Source: Gallibacterium genomosp. 3 (GTDB lineage: Bacteria > Pseudomonadota > Gammaproteobacteria > Enterobacterales > Pasteurellaceae). From it: DNA of 64,000 bases. The stretch spans positions 18,196 through 82,195 of the forward strand of contig NZ_JTJR01000001.1 of assembly GCF_001678475.1 (NCBI RefSeq). The letters run 5' to 3'. The notes under the pieces were generated by a model, which did not search any database, had not been told where the DNA came from, and saw nothing but the letters and a program-made list of their open reading frames with translations. Shown here piece by piece: positions 8,873 through 18,690 of this stretch; positions within the stretch are counted from its first letter, which is position 1; each line of letters starts with the position of its first letter. The translations under genes and the position numbers were made by a program.

Positions 8873-9514
8873 ATGAAGACTATTAATATTGATGACGAGC
8901 TTTACCAATATATTGCCAGTAATACTCAATCAATTGGTGAAGATGCTTCAACAATTTTACGCAGATTATTAAATTTTCCCCAAGTGAGTGAAAAAGTAGA
9001 ATCTGCTCAGGCAAATCTTACACAAGAGAAAGCAGCGGAAAAAACAGGTACTATTGAGGTTGCTAGAGAATTTAAATTAACCACAGAACAACAGCCTGTT
9101 ACACAACCTAAAAAACCAAGTGATGATATGATTGCTCATATTAGTCGCCAGTTACAAAAATTGATTGGTTCTGCAGACTTTTTACAAGAAGATAAACAAG
9201 TTAATCGTTTCTTATCAATTTTAAGTGTCTTATATCGTGCTAATCCAGAAGGTTTTGCTAATGCAACGGAAGTGAGTCAAGGGCGTTCCCGTGTGTATTT
9301 TTCTCTTGAAGTGGCAGAGATTGAAGCTTCGGGCAGCAGCGTTAATCCAAAACAAATTCCTAAATCGCCATTTTGGGTAGCTACTAATAATAATACAGGC
9401 AGAAAATTAAATATGTTGGAATCAGTAATGCGTGCTATGTATATTCCAGAAAATTTAATTGAGTTAGTTGCACAGCAATTTACTTCACCACATACAATCG
9501 AGGGTAATATTTAA
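8873..9514 (+). CDS. seqA: Negative modulator of replication initiation SeqA
   Basis: A 213-residue protein that binds hemimethylated GATC and sequesters newly replicated origins. The N-terminal oligomerisation domain (1-35, MKTINIDDELYQYI) and the C-terminal DNA-binding domain (about 95-213, with FLSILSVLYRANP and a GRSRVYF loop) are intact. The linker (about 40-90) is longer than in E. coli (181 residues in total). TTGGAGGAA gives a good ribosome-binding site. Its stop overlaps the menE start by one base (TAATG). Its presence implies Dam methylation in the host. Confidence 0.93.
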   Translation: MKTINIDDELYQYIASNTQSIGEDASTILRRLLNFPQVSEKVESAQANLTQEKAAEKTGTIEVAREFKLTTEQQPVTQPKKPSDDMIAHISRQLQKLIGSADFLQEDKQVNRFLSILSVLYRANPEGFANATEVSQGRSRVYFSLEVAEIEASGSSVNPKQIPKSPFWVATNNNTGRKLNMLESVMRAMYIPENLIELVAQQFTSPHTIEGNI

Positions 9515-10959
9515 TGTTTTTGTGGCAGGAATATGCAAAAACGAAACCAACAGCGATAGCATTAAGGGTTGAATTGAAACAAGATAAAAGCGGGGATGAA
9601 ACCCGCTTTTCTATTGTAGAGAAATGTTGGTCATGGCAACATTTAAACCAACTTATTCAGCAACAGGCAGACGGTTGGCAACAACAGTATCAAATTCGCC
9701 AAGGACAAGGGATTGCGTTAATTGGACGTTATCAACCTGCTTTAGTGCTAGGCTATTTAGTCGCGTTACAGCTTGGTTGTCGCGTGTTGGTGATTAATCC
9801 TACATTTCCATCCGAGAAGATTGAACAAATCTGTGAGCAAAGTGAAATTGATTTTTTAATTGATTGCCAAAATTTATCAGCAAATTTAGATGCAGTAGAA
9901 TTTATTGCTCAGCCAGTTAATAAAGCGATTAATCAATCTTTGATAATGGACGTTTCTCCATTAACGCTAACCCTTACATCAGGATCAACCGGATTGCCTA
10001 AGGCAGTTGTACATACCATAGAAAATCATCTTGCAAGTGCAAGGGCAATCACGCCTTTATTAAGGATTAATGCACAAAGTGAATGGTTATTATCTTTACC
10101 CTTATTTCATGTGTCTGGGCAAGGTATTATTTGGCGTTGGTTATTTAATGGTGCAGTTTTACGTTGTGTGGGTAACTTGGTTTACCAAGATTTAGTAAAA
10201 GTATCGCACGCTTCTTTAGTGCCAACACAATTACAACAATTTTTAGCGATGTTGGATGACAAACAAATTACCGAATATCGTTTAAGCCATATTTTATTAG
10301 GTGGTGCCCATATTCCTACTGCGTTAACACAACGTGCGATTAAATATGGTATTCATTGTTATTCAGGTTACGGAATGACAGAGATGGCTTCAACAGTGTT
10401 TGCTAAGCAGAGTGATACCAGTGATGGTGTAGGTTATTTATTGCCAGAAAGAGAGTACCAAATTGTTGGTGATGAAGTCTGGGTGCGAGGTTCAACATTA
10501 GCATTAGGATATTGGCAACAACAGCAACCACTTAAGTCTTTACTCAATGAACAAGGGTGGTTTGCTACTCGTGATAAAGGAACAATAGATCCGATCAGTG
10601 GAGAATTGTTTATTTCAGGGCGGTTAGATAATATGTTCATTTCTGGTGGTGAAAATATTCAGTCCGAAGAAATTGAAAGTATCATCTTGAAACAACCTAA
10701 TGTGCGTCAAGCCGTGGTATTACCTATCTCTGATGATAAGTTTGGACAACGACCAGTGGCATTACTTGATTTTACAGATGGCTTTAGCTTTGATAAGGTG
10801 AGTCATCTTGAAAATGTATTACAACAAAAATTAGAAAAATTTAAATGGCCAGTTGCGTATTATCCATTGGATAAACTGATGCCTAATCAATCGGGTATTA
10901 AGTTATCTCGCCATCTATTAACACAACAATTAACTTTATTTTTGAAAAGTGAGAAATAA
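9514..10959 (+). CDS. menE: O-succinylbenzoate-CoA ligase
   Basis: A 481-residue acyl-adenylating enzyme that converts o-succinylbenzoate to its CoA ester in menaquinone synthesis. The AMP-binding motif LTLTSGSTGLPKAVVHT lies near residues 150-166, followed by YSGYGMTEMAS and the C-terminal hinge SGRLDNMFISGGENI. It overlaps the seqA stop by one base, a coupling seen in related species. The other men genes are not in this window. Menaquinone use fits the anaerobic side of the metabolism implied by cytochrome bd. Confidence 0.92.
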   Translation: MFLWQEYAKTKPTAIALRVELKQDKSGDETRFSIVEKCWSWQHLNQLIQQQADGWQQQYQIRQGQGIALIGRYQPALVLGYLVALQLGCRVLVINPTFPSEKIEQICEQSEIDFLIDCQNLSANLDAVEFIAQPVNKAINQSLIMDVSPLTLTLTSGSTGLPKAVVHTIENHLASARAITPLLRINAQSEWLLSLPLFHVSGQGIIWRWLFNGAVLRCVGNLVYQDLVKVSHASLVPTQLQQFLAMLDDKQITEYRLSHILLGGAHIPTALTQRAIKYGIHCYSGYGMTEMASTVFAKQSDTSDGVGYLLPEREYQIVGDEVWVRGSTLALGYWQQQQPLKSLLNEQGWFATRDKGTIDPISGELFISGRLDNMFISGGENIQSEEIESIILKQPNVRQAVVLPISDDKFGQRPVALLDFTDGFSFDKVSHLENVLQQKLEKFKWPVAYYPLDKLMPNQSGIKLSRHLLTQQLTLFLKSEK

Positions 10960-10960
10960 C

Positions 10961-13900
10961 ATGAGCAAGCGATTTGTTACAATAATCATGTTTTGGTTAA
11001 CGTTATTTTTAGCAACGTTAGTGTATGCTCAAATTCCAAGTGCAACTGATATTCAAGCACAAATTACAGTATTAAAAGCAGATCCAAATGCAAATGATGC
11101 TGCACAAAAGAAAGAAATGACGGCTCTAGAAGAGAGTTTAGATCTATTAAAGCAACTTGAAGAACAAAAGAAACAAAACGAAGATCTTAATAGCCGTATC
11201 AAAACAGCAACGGTAGCGATTCCGACATTACAAGCAGAATTAACTCGCTTAAAAAATAATAATAATACTTCGGATAATAGTGATGAGTTGGCTAAATTAT
11301 CAGAAGAAACCTTACAGAAACGCTTAGAAAGTTCTTTCCAAGAAACTGAAAAAATCCAATCAGTATTAAATGATGTTGCATCACAAATTGTGAATCAGCA
11401 AACTTTACCCGATCGAATTCAATCTATTTTAAGTACCAATCTATCAAGAACTCAAACACTAAACCGTACATTAAGTGATAGTCAGCTTGATCCTGTTTTT
11501 GTGAATAGATATCAAATTGAATTAGCCTTAATTGATGCACAAAATAACTATAATCAAACCTTATTGAAAGAGAGTGCAACGTTGAATTCTTGGTATGAAT
11601 TGCAACGTGATCAACAAAATTTCTATTTACAACAAGCGAAATTAGAACAACAAAATTTACAGGCTGCATTAAATGCGAAGCGTTTAGCTGCATCTAAAAA
11701 GCAGTTAGCTCAATTAGAAAAATCACAAGAAAAAAGTAGTGAAAATGTTAATCCGATTATTCAAAACGAATTAAATCAAAATACACAATTAAGCCAACAA
11801 TTATTAAATGAAACACAATCATCGAATCAGCTTTCTCAAGAGAGTTTACGGATTAAAAATGTGTTGGATAATTTAACGCAAACACAGCGTAGCATTGATG
11901 AACAAATTAGTGCATTGCAAGGGACATTAGTGCTTTCTCGAATTATCAATCAACAAAAACAAAATTTACCGACAGATCAAACAATTGATGGTTTAGGAAA
12001 ACGCATTACTGATTTACGTGTGCAAATCTTTGATTTAACTCAGGCACGAGATGCAATTTATACACCAGATAGCTATATTCAACAATTACCGAATGCAGCT
12101 GAGTTAACAGAAAGTGAGCGTAATACGTTAGTTGATATTCTCAATGAACGTAAAAATATCTATTCGAATATTTTAAAATCATTGAATGCACAATTAAATT
12201 TAGCAATTACGATTGAATTAAATCAACAACAAGTTCGCTTAATTAGTGATGATTTACAACAAAAATTACAACAACAAAGTTTCTGGGTAAAAAGTAATAA
12301 TCCAATTGATTGGGATTGGGTAACTGAATTTCCTAAATTAGCACTGAATCAAGTAAAAAATATCAGTAATAACATTGATATGACATATCTAAGTCGTAAC
12401 TTGATGCCAATGCTAGCTTTTGTTGCTTTTCTTTCATTAGTCGCGGGCTTAATTTATTCACAAAAGCGTAAACTGCAAGCGTGGTTAGCTAAAATTAATT
12501 CTCAAGTGGGAACATTAAATGCAGATAGCCAATGGCATACACCATTAGCATTAATACTCACTGCCATTTTAGTGATTCCTTATCCTCTTTTATTTTTAAT
12601 TTTCTTTGTATTAGTTGGGCATTTTACAATTGCCGATCCAATTCTCGCGTGGCCATGGACGCTAAAAATGGCGGGTTATTGGTGGCTTTTTGCCTTCTTG
12701 ATTGAATTGTTAAAACCTAATGGACTGGTATATCGCCATTTTGGTTTAGCCAAGGAGAGCGGTAATTTATTTTTAGCCGTGTTGAAACGTTCGATTTGGG
12801 CAATTATTTTCTTGATTAACACCTCTTTATTCAGTGATATGAGTAATACGCCATTGAATAATGACGTGATTGGGGAAGTTTGTACCATTTCTGCGTTGAT
12901 TTTCTGCGTATTGATCATTGCGCCACGTTTTGGTTATGCAGTGAAAAAATATCAAGATGCACAACAAGAGGACAGTAATAATCATCAACATATCGGGCCA
13001 TTATTATTAAAAATTATTCGAGTGTTGTTATTGTTGATCCCAATAGCACTGATTATTTTGATCGTTTTAGGTTATTACTATACGGCACTAAATCTTATTT
13101 CCCATTTTGTCGCAAGTTATTTAGTGACGTTATTATGGGTGTTGATTAAGCAAATCAGTGATCGTACTTTGGTCGTATCAGCTCGCCGCTTAGCCTATAA
13201 ACGCCTTAAAGAACAGCGTGAGAAAAATCAAAATAAACCAGAAAATGGCCATGCAGAAGATATTGTTATTGATACCACCGATTCTGAATTAGCGTTAAGT
13301 CAAGTTAAACAACAGGTTTCTCGTATTGCAGAATGGTTGTTATGGGCGGTATTGATTGGCTTCTATTATTTTGTTTGGTCCGATTTATTAACCGTAGCTT
13401 ATCATCTTAAAAGTATTACGCTTTGGCAGCAAACGATCACGACCGAAACTGGTACAGTAGTTGAATCAATTACGTTATTAAATATGTTGTTAGCGATTTT
13501 TATTTTAATCGTAACTTATGTATTGATTCGTAACCTTGCTGGGGTGTTAGAGGTATTGATTTTCTCAAGGATGAAACTGTCACAAGGCGCACCTTATACA
13601 ATCACAACATTATTGACTTATTTTATTGTGGCTATTGGTGCCGCATGGGCATTTTCAACGTTAGGAATGTCATGGTCAAAACTGCAATGGTTATTTGCTG
13701 CTTTATCCGTTGGTTTAGGGTTTGGTTTGCAAGAAATCTTTGCGAATTTTGTGTCTGGTATCATCATTCTATTTGAACGTCCTGTACGTATTGGCGATAC
13801 CATTACGATTGGTGAGTTTTCAGGTACAGTATCTAAGATTCGTATCCGTGCCACTACATTAGTGGATTATGATGGTAAAGAGGTGATTGTCCCTAATAAA

Positions 13901-14302
13901 GCGTTTGTGACAGAGCGTTTGACAAACTGGGCATTATCTAACACTATTACTCGCTTAGTGATTAAAGTTGGGGTTGCTTATGGAAGTGATCTTGAACTCA
14001 CGAAAAGCTTATTACTGCAAGCAGCTACGGAATGTAAAGCAGTATTAAAAGAACCTGAGCCAAGAGCTTATTTCTTAATGTTTGGTGCGAGTACATTAGA
14101 TCATGAACTCCGTGTTTATGTGGGGGATTTAGCGGATCGTTTACCAACAACCGATTTTCTCAATCGACGTATAAACAGTTTATTTGCAGAAAATAATATT
14201 GAGATCGCATTTAATCAATTAGATGTCTTTATTAAGAATCAAGATACTGGGGAAGAGATGAAAGTCGCTTCATCAGAAGAAACTGCAAAACTAAATGGAT
14301 AA
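10961..14302 (+). CDS. mscK: Potassium-dependent mechanosensitive channel MscK
   Basis: A 1113-residue protein close in length to E. coli MscK/KefA (1120). It has an N-terminal signal sequence, a long periplasmic coiled-coil-rich domain (about 25-455, many Gln/Leu/Glu heptads), about eleven membrane segments and the C-terminal MscS core. The core includes the pore-lining Gly/Ala-rich helix near [16 protein letters not shown], the EFSGTVSKI beta domain and a cytoplasmic cage. The ATG at 10961 follows the menE stop by one base, which favours it over an upstream GTG inside menE. Release of solutes on osmotic downshock is the family role. Confidence 0.92.
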   Translation: MSKRFVTIIMFWLTLFLATLVYAQIPSATDIQAQITVLKADPNANDAAQKKEMTALEESLDLLKQLEEQKKQNEDLNSRIKTATVAIPTLQAELTRLKNNNNTSDNSDELAKLSEETLQKRLESSFQETEKIQSVLNDVASQIVNQQTLPDRIQSILSTNLSRTQTLNRTLSDSQLDPVFVNRYQIELALIDAQNNYNQTLLKESATLNSWYELQRDQQNFYLQQAKLEQQNLQAALNAKRLAASKKQLAQLEKSQEKSSENVNPIIQNELNQNTQLSQQLLNETQSSNQLSQESLRIKNVLDNLTQTQRSIDEQISALQGTLVLSRIINQQKQNLPTDQTIDGLGKRITDLRVQIFDLTQARDAIYTPDSYIQQLPNAAELTESERNTLVDILNERKNIYSNILKSLNAQLNLAITIELNQQQVRLISDDLQQKLQQQSFWVKSNNPIDWDWVTEFPKLALNQVKNISNNIDMTYLSRNLMPMLAFVAFLSLVAGLIYSQKRKLQAWLAKINSQVGTLNADSQWHTPLALILTAILVIPYPLLFLIFFVLVGHFTIADPILAWPWTLKMAGYWWLFAFLIELLKPNGLVYRHFGLAKESGNLFLAVLKRSIWAIIFLINTSLFSDMSNTPLNNDVIGEVCTISALIFCVLIIAPRFGYAVKKYQDAQQEDSNNHQHIGPLLLKIIRVLLLLIPIALIILIVLGYYYTALNLISHFVASYLVTLLWVLIKQISDRTLVVSARRLAYKRLKEQREKNQNKPENGHAEDIVIDTTDSELALSQVKQQVSRIAEWLLWAVLIGFYYFVWSDLLTVAYHLKSITLWQQTITTETGTVVESITLLNMLLAIFILIVTYVLIRNLAGVLEVLIFSRMKLSQGAPYTITTLLTYFIVAIGAAWAFSTLGMSWSKLQWLFAALSVGLGFGLQEIFANFVSGIIILFERPVRIGDTITIGEFSGTVSKIRIRATTLVDYDGKEVIVPNKAFVTERLTNWALSNTITRLVIKVGVAYGSDLELTKSLLLQAATECKAVLKEPEPRAYFLMFGASTLDHELRVYVGDLADRLPTTDFLNRRINSLFAENNIEIAFNQLDVFIKNQDTGEEMKVASSEETAKLNG

Positions 14303-14328
14303 AAATAATTAGTAGGGAGGTTAGAAAC

Positions 14329-15408
14329 ATGGCAGGCAATAGTATTGGACAGCTTTTTAAAGTGACGACGTTTGGTGAGTCACATGGGATTGCATTAGGT
14401 GGCGTGGTAGATGGTGTGCCACCAGGATTAGTTTTAAGCGAAGCGGATTTACAGCCTGACTTGGATCGTCGTAAACCGGGAACTTCTCGTTATACCACAC
14501 CACGTCGTGAAGACGATGAAGTGCAAATTCTTTCAGGTGTTTTTGAAGGAAAAACAACGGGTACCAGTATTGGTTTAATCATTAAAAATAGCGATCAACG
14601 TTCACAAGATTATGGTGAAATTAAGGATCGTTTCCGTCCCGGTCATGCAGATTATACCTATCAACAGAAATATGGATTACGTGATTATCGGGGTGGTGGT
14701 CGTTCATCAGCAAGAGAAACGGCGATTCGTGTTGCTGCTGGAGCGATTGCGAAAAAATATTTATCAGATCGTTTTGGAATTAAGATTCGTGGTTTTTTAT
14801 CACAAATTGGTGATGTAGCGGTACCAGCACAAGAATTAAGTACTATTGACTGGGACTTTGTGAATAGTAATCCATTTTTCTGCCCAGATGCAGCAACGAT
14901 TGAAAAATTTGATACATTAATTCGGGACTTAAAAAAAGCAGGCGATTCCATAGGTGCTAAATTAACGGTTGTTGCGGAGAATGTGCCAGTTGGATTAGGC
15001 GAGCCTGTTTTTGATCGATTAGATGCTGATTTAGCTCATGCGCTAATGGGAATTAATGCAGTAAAAGGTGTTGAAATTGGTGATGGTTTTGCTGTTGTCA
15101 ATCAACGTGGCAGCCAACATCGCGATGAAATGACACCAGATGGATTTTGTTCTAACCATGCGGGTGGTATTTTAGGCGGCATCAGTTCTGGTCAGCCTAT
15201 TATTGCAACCATTGCGTTGAAACCGACATCAAGTATTACCATTCCTGGACGTAGTGTAAATCTAGATAATCAACCGGTTGAAGTGGTCACCAAAGGACGC
15301 CACGACCCTTGTGTGGGAATACGGGCAGTGCCTATTGCAGAAGCGATGGTAGCTATTGTATTGATGGATCATTTACTCCGTTATCAAGGTCAATGTGGAC
15401 TTAAATAA
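14329..15408 (+). CDS. aroC: Chorismate synthase
   Basis: A 359-residue FMN-dependent enzyme that makes chorismate from 5-enolpyruvylshikimate 3-phosphate. The N-terminal [20 protein letters not shown], the [10 protein letters not shown] motif, the [11 protein letters not shown] loop and the C-terminal [12 protein letters not shown] signature are all present, and the length is typical. GGGAGG precedes the start. mepA follows after only three bases, so the two are one transcription unit. It connects to aroA, which lies far downstream in the window. Confidence 0.97.
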   Translation: MAGNSIGQLFKVTTFGESHGIALGGVVDGVPPGLVLSEADLQPDLDRRKPGTSRYTTPRREDDEVQILSGVFEGKTTGTSIGLIIKNSDQRSQDYGEIKDRFRPGHADYTYQQKYGLRDYRGGGRSSARETAIRVAAGAIAKKYLSDRFGIKIRGFLSQIGDVAVPAQELSTIDWDFVNSNPFFCPDAATIEKFDTLIRDLKKAGDSIGAKLTVVAENVPVGLGEPVFDRLDADLAHALMGINAVKGVEIGDGFAVVNQRGSQHRDEMTPDGFCSNHAGGILGGISSGQPIIATIALKPTSSITIPGRSVNLDNQPVEVVTKGRHDPCVGIRAVPIAEAMVAIVLMDHLLRYQGQCGLK

Positions 15409-15411
15409 AAT

Positions 15412-16254
15412 ATGAAAACTCAATGGAAAATCATTGCTTGGGGATTACTATTTTTAGGGATTTCTCAAGCATGGGCAGAAACTGAATGGCAAAGAATTAA
15501 ACGCCCAGTGCCAGGTGATCCATTACCGATTGGTAGTTATAGTAATGGCTGTATCATTGGCGCCAAAGCTATGCCTTTAAATGGTGAAGGTTATCAAGTG
15601 ATTCGATCACAAAAATTACGTTATTTTGGTCATCCGGATATGTTGGCTTATTTAGCAAGATTAGGTAAGCGAGTAAAAGCGGCTGGGTTACCAACTATGT
15701 TGGTAGGTGATATTGCGATGCCAGCAGGTGGTCGTTTTGCAACAGGTCATGCTAGCCATCAAATGGGGCTTGATGCGGATATTTGGCTAAAAATGGGGGC
15801 AATGAGTGCTAAACAAGCGCTAAATCCTACGGCAATATTAATGGTTAATCGTAAATTACAGCGTGTTGATGATCGTGTTTGGACAACAAATCAAACAACA
15901 TTGATTCAACTGGCAGCGACTGATCCACAAGTAGCACGAATTTTTGTTAATCCAGCGATTAAATTAAAATTGTGTCAAACAGTAAAAGGGGAGCGTAGTT
16001 GGTTACGCAAAATTCGCCCTTGGTTTGGGCATGATGCACATTTCCATGTCCGTTTACATTGTCCACCGGGTGCACAATATTGTGAAGAACAGGCTGCAAT
16101 TCCTGCTGGCGATGGATGTGGTGCAGAATTGATGTCTTGGTTTGAGCCAAAATCATCTACAACACCCGCACCAGCTAAACAACCTCCAGTATTGCCGATT
16201 TTATGTCAGCAATTATTAGATTCACCTGAAAAACAACAATGGCTTGTTGAATAA
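15412..16254 (+). CDS. mepA: Penicillin-insensitive murein endopeptidase
   Basis: A 280-residue periplasmic LAS-family zinc peptidase that cleaves D-Ala-mDAP crosslinks in peptidoglycan. It has a signal peptide (residues 1-19, ending QAWA) and the metal motifs HASHQMGLDADIW and HDAHFHVRLHC. Six cysteines outside the signal peptide suggest disulfides, as in E. coli MepA. The start is three bases after the aroC stop, the same order as in E. coli and Haemophilus (aroC-mepA-yfcA). Confidence 0.93.
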   Translation: MKTQWKIIAWGLLFLGISQAWAETEWQRIKRPVPGDPLPIGSYSNGCIIGAKAMPLNGEGYQVIRSQKLRYFGHPDMLAYLARLGKRVKAAGLPTMLVGDIAMPAGGRFATGHASHQMGLDADIWLKMGAMSAKQALNPTAILMVNRKLQRVDDRVWTTNQTTLIQLAATDPQVARIFVNPAIKLKLCQTVKGERSWLRKIRPWFGHDAHFHVRLHCPPGAQYCEEQAAIPAGDGCGAELMSWFEPKSSTTPAPAKQPPVLPILCQQLLDSPEKQQWLVE

Positions 16255-16271
16255 CAAATCAAGGAGTGAGT

Positions 16272-17039
16272 ATGCCTGATCTTGGTTTAGATGTTTATGT
16301 AATTCTTTTCTTATTAGCAGGATTAGCTGGTTTTATTGATGCAATTGCTGGTGGTGGCGGGTTAATTACGATTCCCGCTTTATTGGCTGTTGGGGTTCCT
16401 CCTGCAGCGGCTTTAGCAACCAACAAATTACAAGCAAGCGGTGGCTCTTTTTCTGCCAGTCTGTATTTTGTACGGCAAAAAGCAGTGGATTTAAAACAGA
16501 TCTGGAAAATGATCTTAGGGACTTTCACTGGTGCAATGATTGGAACTGTTTTAGTACAGACGATTGATGCCTCCGTAGTGAAATCACTGCTACCGATTTT
16601 AGTATTAATTGTGGGATTGTATTTCTTATTTTCTCCAAAAATTGGAGAACAAGATCGCCATCAACGCTTAAGTTTTGTTGCTTTTGCTTGTGTTGCGGCA
16701 TTTCCTATCGGTTTTTATGATGGTTTTTTTGGACCAGGTACAGGTTCTTTTTTATGTGCAGCATTTGTAACCCTATTAGGATTTAACCTTGCCAAAGCGA
16801 CAGCTCATGCTAAGATTCTTAATTTTACCTCTAACTTTACTTCATTAGTATTTTTCATTTTAGGTGGTGAAGTCTATTGGACATTGGGATTTGTTATGAT
16901 GTTAGGCGGTTTTATTGGGGCTAGATTAGGGGCAAAAATGGTACTGACTAAAGGGCAGAAATTAATTCGTCCAATGGTTGTGATCATGGCATTCATTATG
17001 ACGGCAAAAATGATGTATGACTACGGTTGGTTTAGCTAA
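16272..17039 (+). CDS. yfcA: TSUP-family membrane transporter YfcA
   Basis: A 255-residue membrane protein of the TSUP (TauE/SafE, DUF81) family with about eight helices. The first family repeat has GFIDAIAGGGGLITIPAL (about 18-35), and the second half contains GFYDGFFGPGTGSF, the paired signature of this family. Transport of sulfur-containing or organic anions is a family-level guess. AAGGAG at 16261-16266 places the start at the ATG at 16272 rather than the GTG at 16266. It continues the aroC-mepA operon. Confidence 0.88.
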   Translation: MPDLGLDVYVILFLLAGLAGFIDAIAGGGGLITIPALLAVGVPPAAALATNKLQASGGSFSASLYFVRQKAVDLKQIWKMILGTFTGAMIGTVLVQTIDASVVKSLLPILVLIVGLYFLFSPKIGEQDRHQRLSFVAFACVAAFPIGFYDGFFGPGTGSFLCAAFVTLLGFNLAKATAHAKILNFTSNFTSLVFFILGGEVYWTLGFVMMLGGFIGARLGAKMVLTKGQKLIRPMVVIMAFIMTAKMMYDYGWFS

Positions 17040-17064
17040 TTGATTGGGATAGCAAAAAGAAACA

Positions 17065-18015
17065 ATGTCTGATACGAATAGAAGAATTACTGCTCGAGTA
17101 GGTTATCAACCACAATTTCGTTGGCAATATTTACTACCAAAATATTGGGGCGTTTGGTTAGGCGTATTTTTGTTAGCCTTATTAGGCTTTTTACCTTTTC
17201 GTTGGCGAGATTATTTGGCGGCTAAGATCGGATTATTAGTCGGAAAAATAGCGAAAAAACAACGTAATCGGGCAGAGGTTAATTTACGTTATTGTTTTCC
17301 TGATTGGAGCGTAGAAAAACGTCAGCAAGTCATCGATCAAATGTTTATTACAGTAGCACAAACTATGCTTGGTATTGGCGAGATTGCGCTACGTTCCAAA
17401 AAGCACCTCCAAAAAAGAAGTGTTTTTACTGGTTTAGAGTATCTACAACAAGCGCAAGCCGCAGGACAAAATATTATTTTGTTAGTTCCTCACACTTGGG
17501 CAATAGATGCTTCAGGTATTATTTTGCATACGCACGGTATACCAATGACAGCAATGTATAATCCACATCGTAATCTGTTAGTTGATTGGTTATGGAATAG
17601 TGTACGTGAACGTTTTGGTGGCAAAATGCACGCTCGTCAAAATGGGATTAAGCCATTCTTAAATGCGGTACGCAAAGGTGAGATGGGATATTACTTGCCT
17701 GATGAGGACTATGGCGAAGAATTAAGTGTTTATACTGATTTTTTTGCTACCTACAAAGCTACCTTACCGGGGCTAAATAAAATGTGCAAAATTGCCAAAG
17801 CCGTTGTTATTCCGATGTTCCCACGCTATAACGCCCTTTCTGGACGTTATGAAATTGAAATTACTGCTCCTTTAGCATTAGATGATGATGAACAACGCAG
17901 TGCAAGATTGATGAATGAAGTGATTGAGCAGTTTGTCACACCAACACCAGAACAATATGTTTGGATTTTGCGTTTATTAAAAACTCGCAAGGATAGTATG
18001 GATATTTATCAATAG
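17065..18015 (+). CDS. lpxM: Lipid A late acyltransferase (LpxM/MsbB family)
   Basis: A 316-residue inner-membrane acyltransferase that adds a secondary acyl chain to lipid A. It has one N-terminal membrane helix (about 29-46) and the HX4D catalytic motif at His143-Asp148 (HTWAID). Its place after yfcA matches the msbB gene of Haemophilus, so I favour LpxM over LpxL, but the two cannot be separated firmly by eye. It is separated from apt by a 112-base region with its own promoter-like elements. Confidence 0.87.
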   Translation: MSDTNRRITARVGYQPQFRWQYLLPKYWGVWLGVFLLALLGFLPFRWRDYLAAKIGLLVGKIAKKQRNRAEVNLRYCFPDWSVEKRQQVIDQMFITVAQTMLGIGEIALRSKKHLQKRSVFTGLEYLQQAQAAGQNIILLVPHTWAIDASGIILHTHGIPMTAMYNPHRNLLVDWLWNSVRERFGGKMHARQNGIKPFLNAVRKGEMGYYLPDEDYGEELSVYTDFFATYKATLPGLNKMCKIAKAVVIPMFPRYNALSGRYEIEITAPLALDDDEQRSARLMNEVIEQFVTPTPEQYVWILRLLKTRKDSMDIYQ

Positions 18016-18080
18016 AATTTTTCATTTTTTTGATGTTAAAGAGTATTTTTTCCATACCGTCACTGTTAGAATAGCAAACT

Positions 18081-18107
18081 TTGAGAGTAGCACCCGCTAC
18101 ATATAAT
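18081..18107 (+). promoter_or_regulatory. Candidate apt promoter with spacer palindrome
   Basis: TTGAGA (18081-18086) and TATAAT (18102-18107) are separated by 15 bases, slightly short for sigma-70. The spacer holds an inverted repeat, GTAGC-ACCC-GCTAC. Transcription would start about 15 bases before the apt ATG at 18128. Confidence 0.35.
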
Positions 18108-18127
18108 TTTGTGTTAGGCAAATAATC

Positions 18128-18673
18128 ATGAACCAACAACAAAAAGAGTTAATTAAATCATCTATTAAATCAATTCCAAATTATCCTGCAGAAGGCATTA
18201 TTTTCCGTGATATTACTAGCTTAGTTGAAGTGCCAGCGGCATTTAAAGCAACAATAGAGTTGATTGCTGAGCATTTTAAAGCGAAAAATATCACTAAAGT
18301 GGCTGGAACTGAATCTCGCGGTTTTATTTTTGGGGCACCAGTTGCATTAGCATTAAATGTGCCATTTATTTTAGTGAGAAAACCAGGAAAATTGCCACGT
18401 GAAGTCATTTCTCAATCTTATGAACTTGAATATGGTCAAGACACATTAGAAATGCATACCGATTCTGTCAGTAAAGAAGATAATGTGCTTATCATTGATG
18501 ATTTGCTTGCTACAGGTGGAACAGTCGAAGCAACGATCAAATTGATTCAGCGTCTTGGTGGAAAGGTTGAACATGCTGCGTTTGTGATTAGCTTGCCAGA
18601 GCTTGGCGGTGAAGATCGTTTACGTAAGTTAGGTGTTGAACCATTTACCTTAGTAGATTTTGAAGGACATTAA
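18128..18673 (+). CDS. apt: Adenine phosphoribosyltransferase
   Basis: A 181-residue type I phosphoribosyltransferase that salvages adenine to AMP. Visible motifs are the N-terminal FPDITSLV-equivalent FRDITSLVE, the [14 protein letters not shown] flavour of the adenine site, the RKPGKLP flexible loop and the PRPP motif [13 protein letters not shown]. Length matches E. coli Apt (183). It begins the apt-dnaX-ybaB-recR group conserved in E. coli, 17 bases upstream of dnaX. Confidence 0.96.
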   Translation: MNQQQKELIKSSIKSIPNYPAEGIIFRDITSLVEVPAAFKATIELIAEHFKAKNITKVAGTESRGFIFGAPVALALNVPFILVRKPGKLPREVISQSYELEYGQDTLEMHTDSVSKEDNVLIIDDLLATGGTVEATIKLIQRLGGKVEHAAFVISLPELGGEDRLRKLGVEPFTLVDFEGH

Positions 18674-18690
18674 TTCAAGAAAGGATAGGC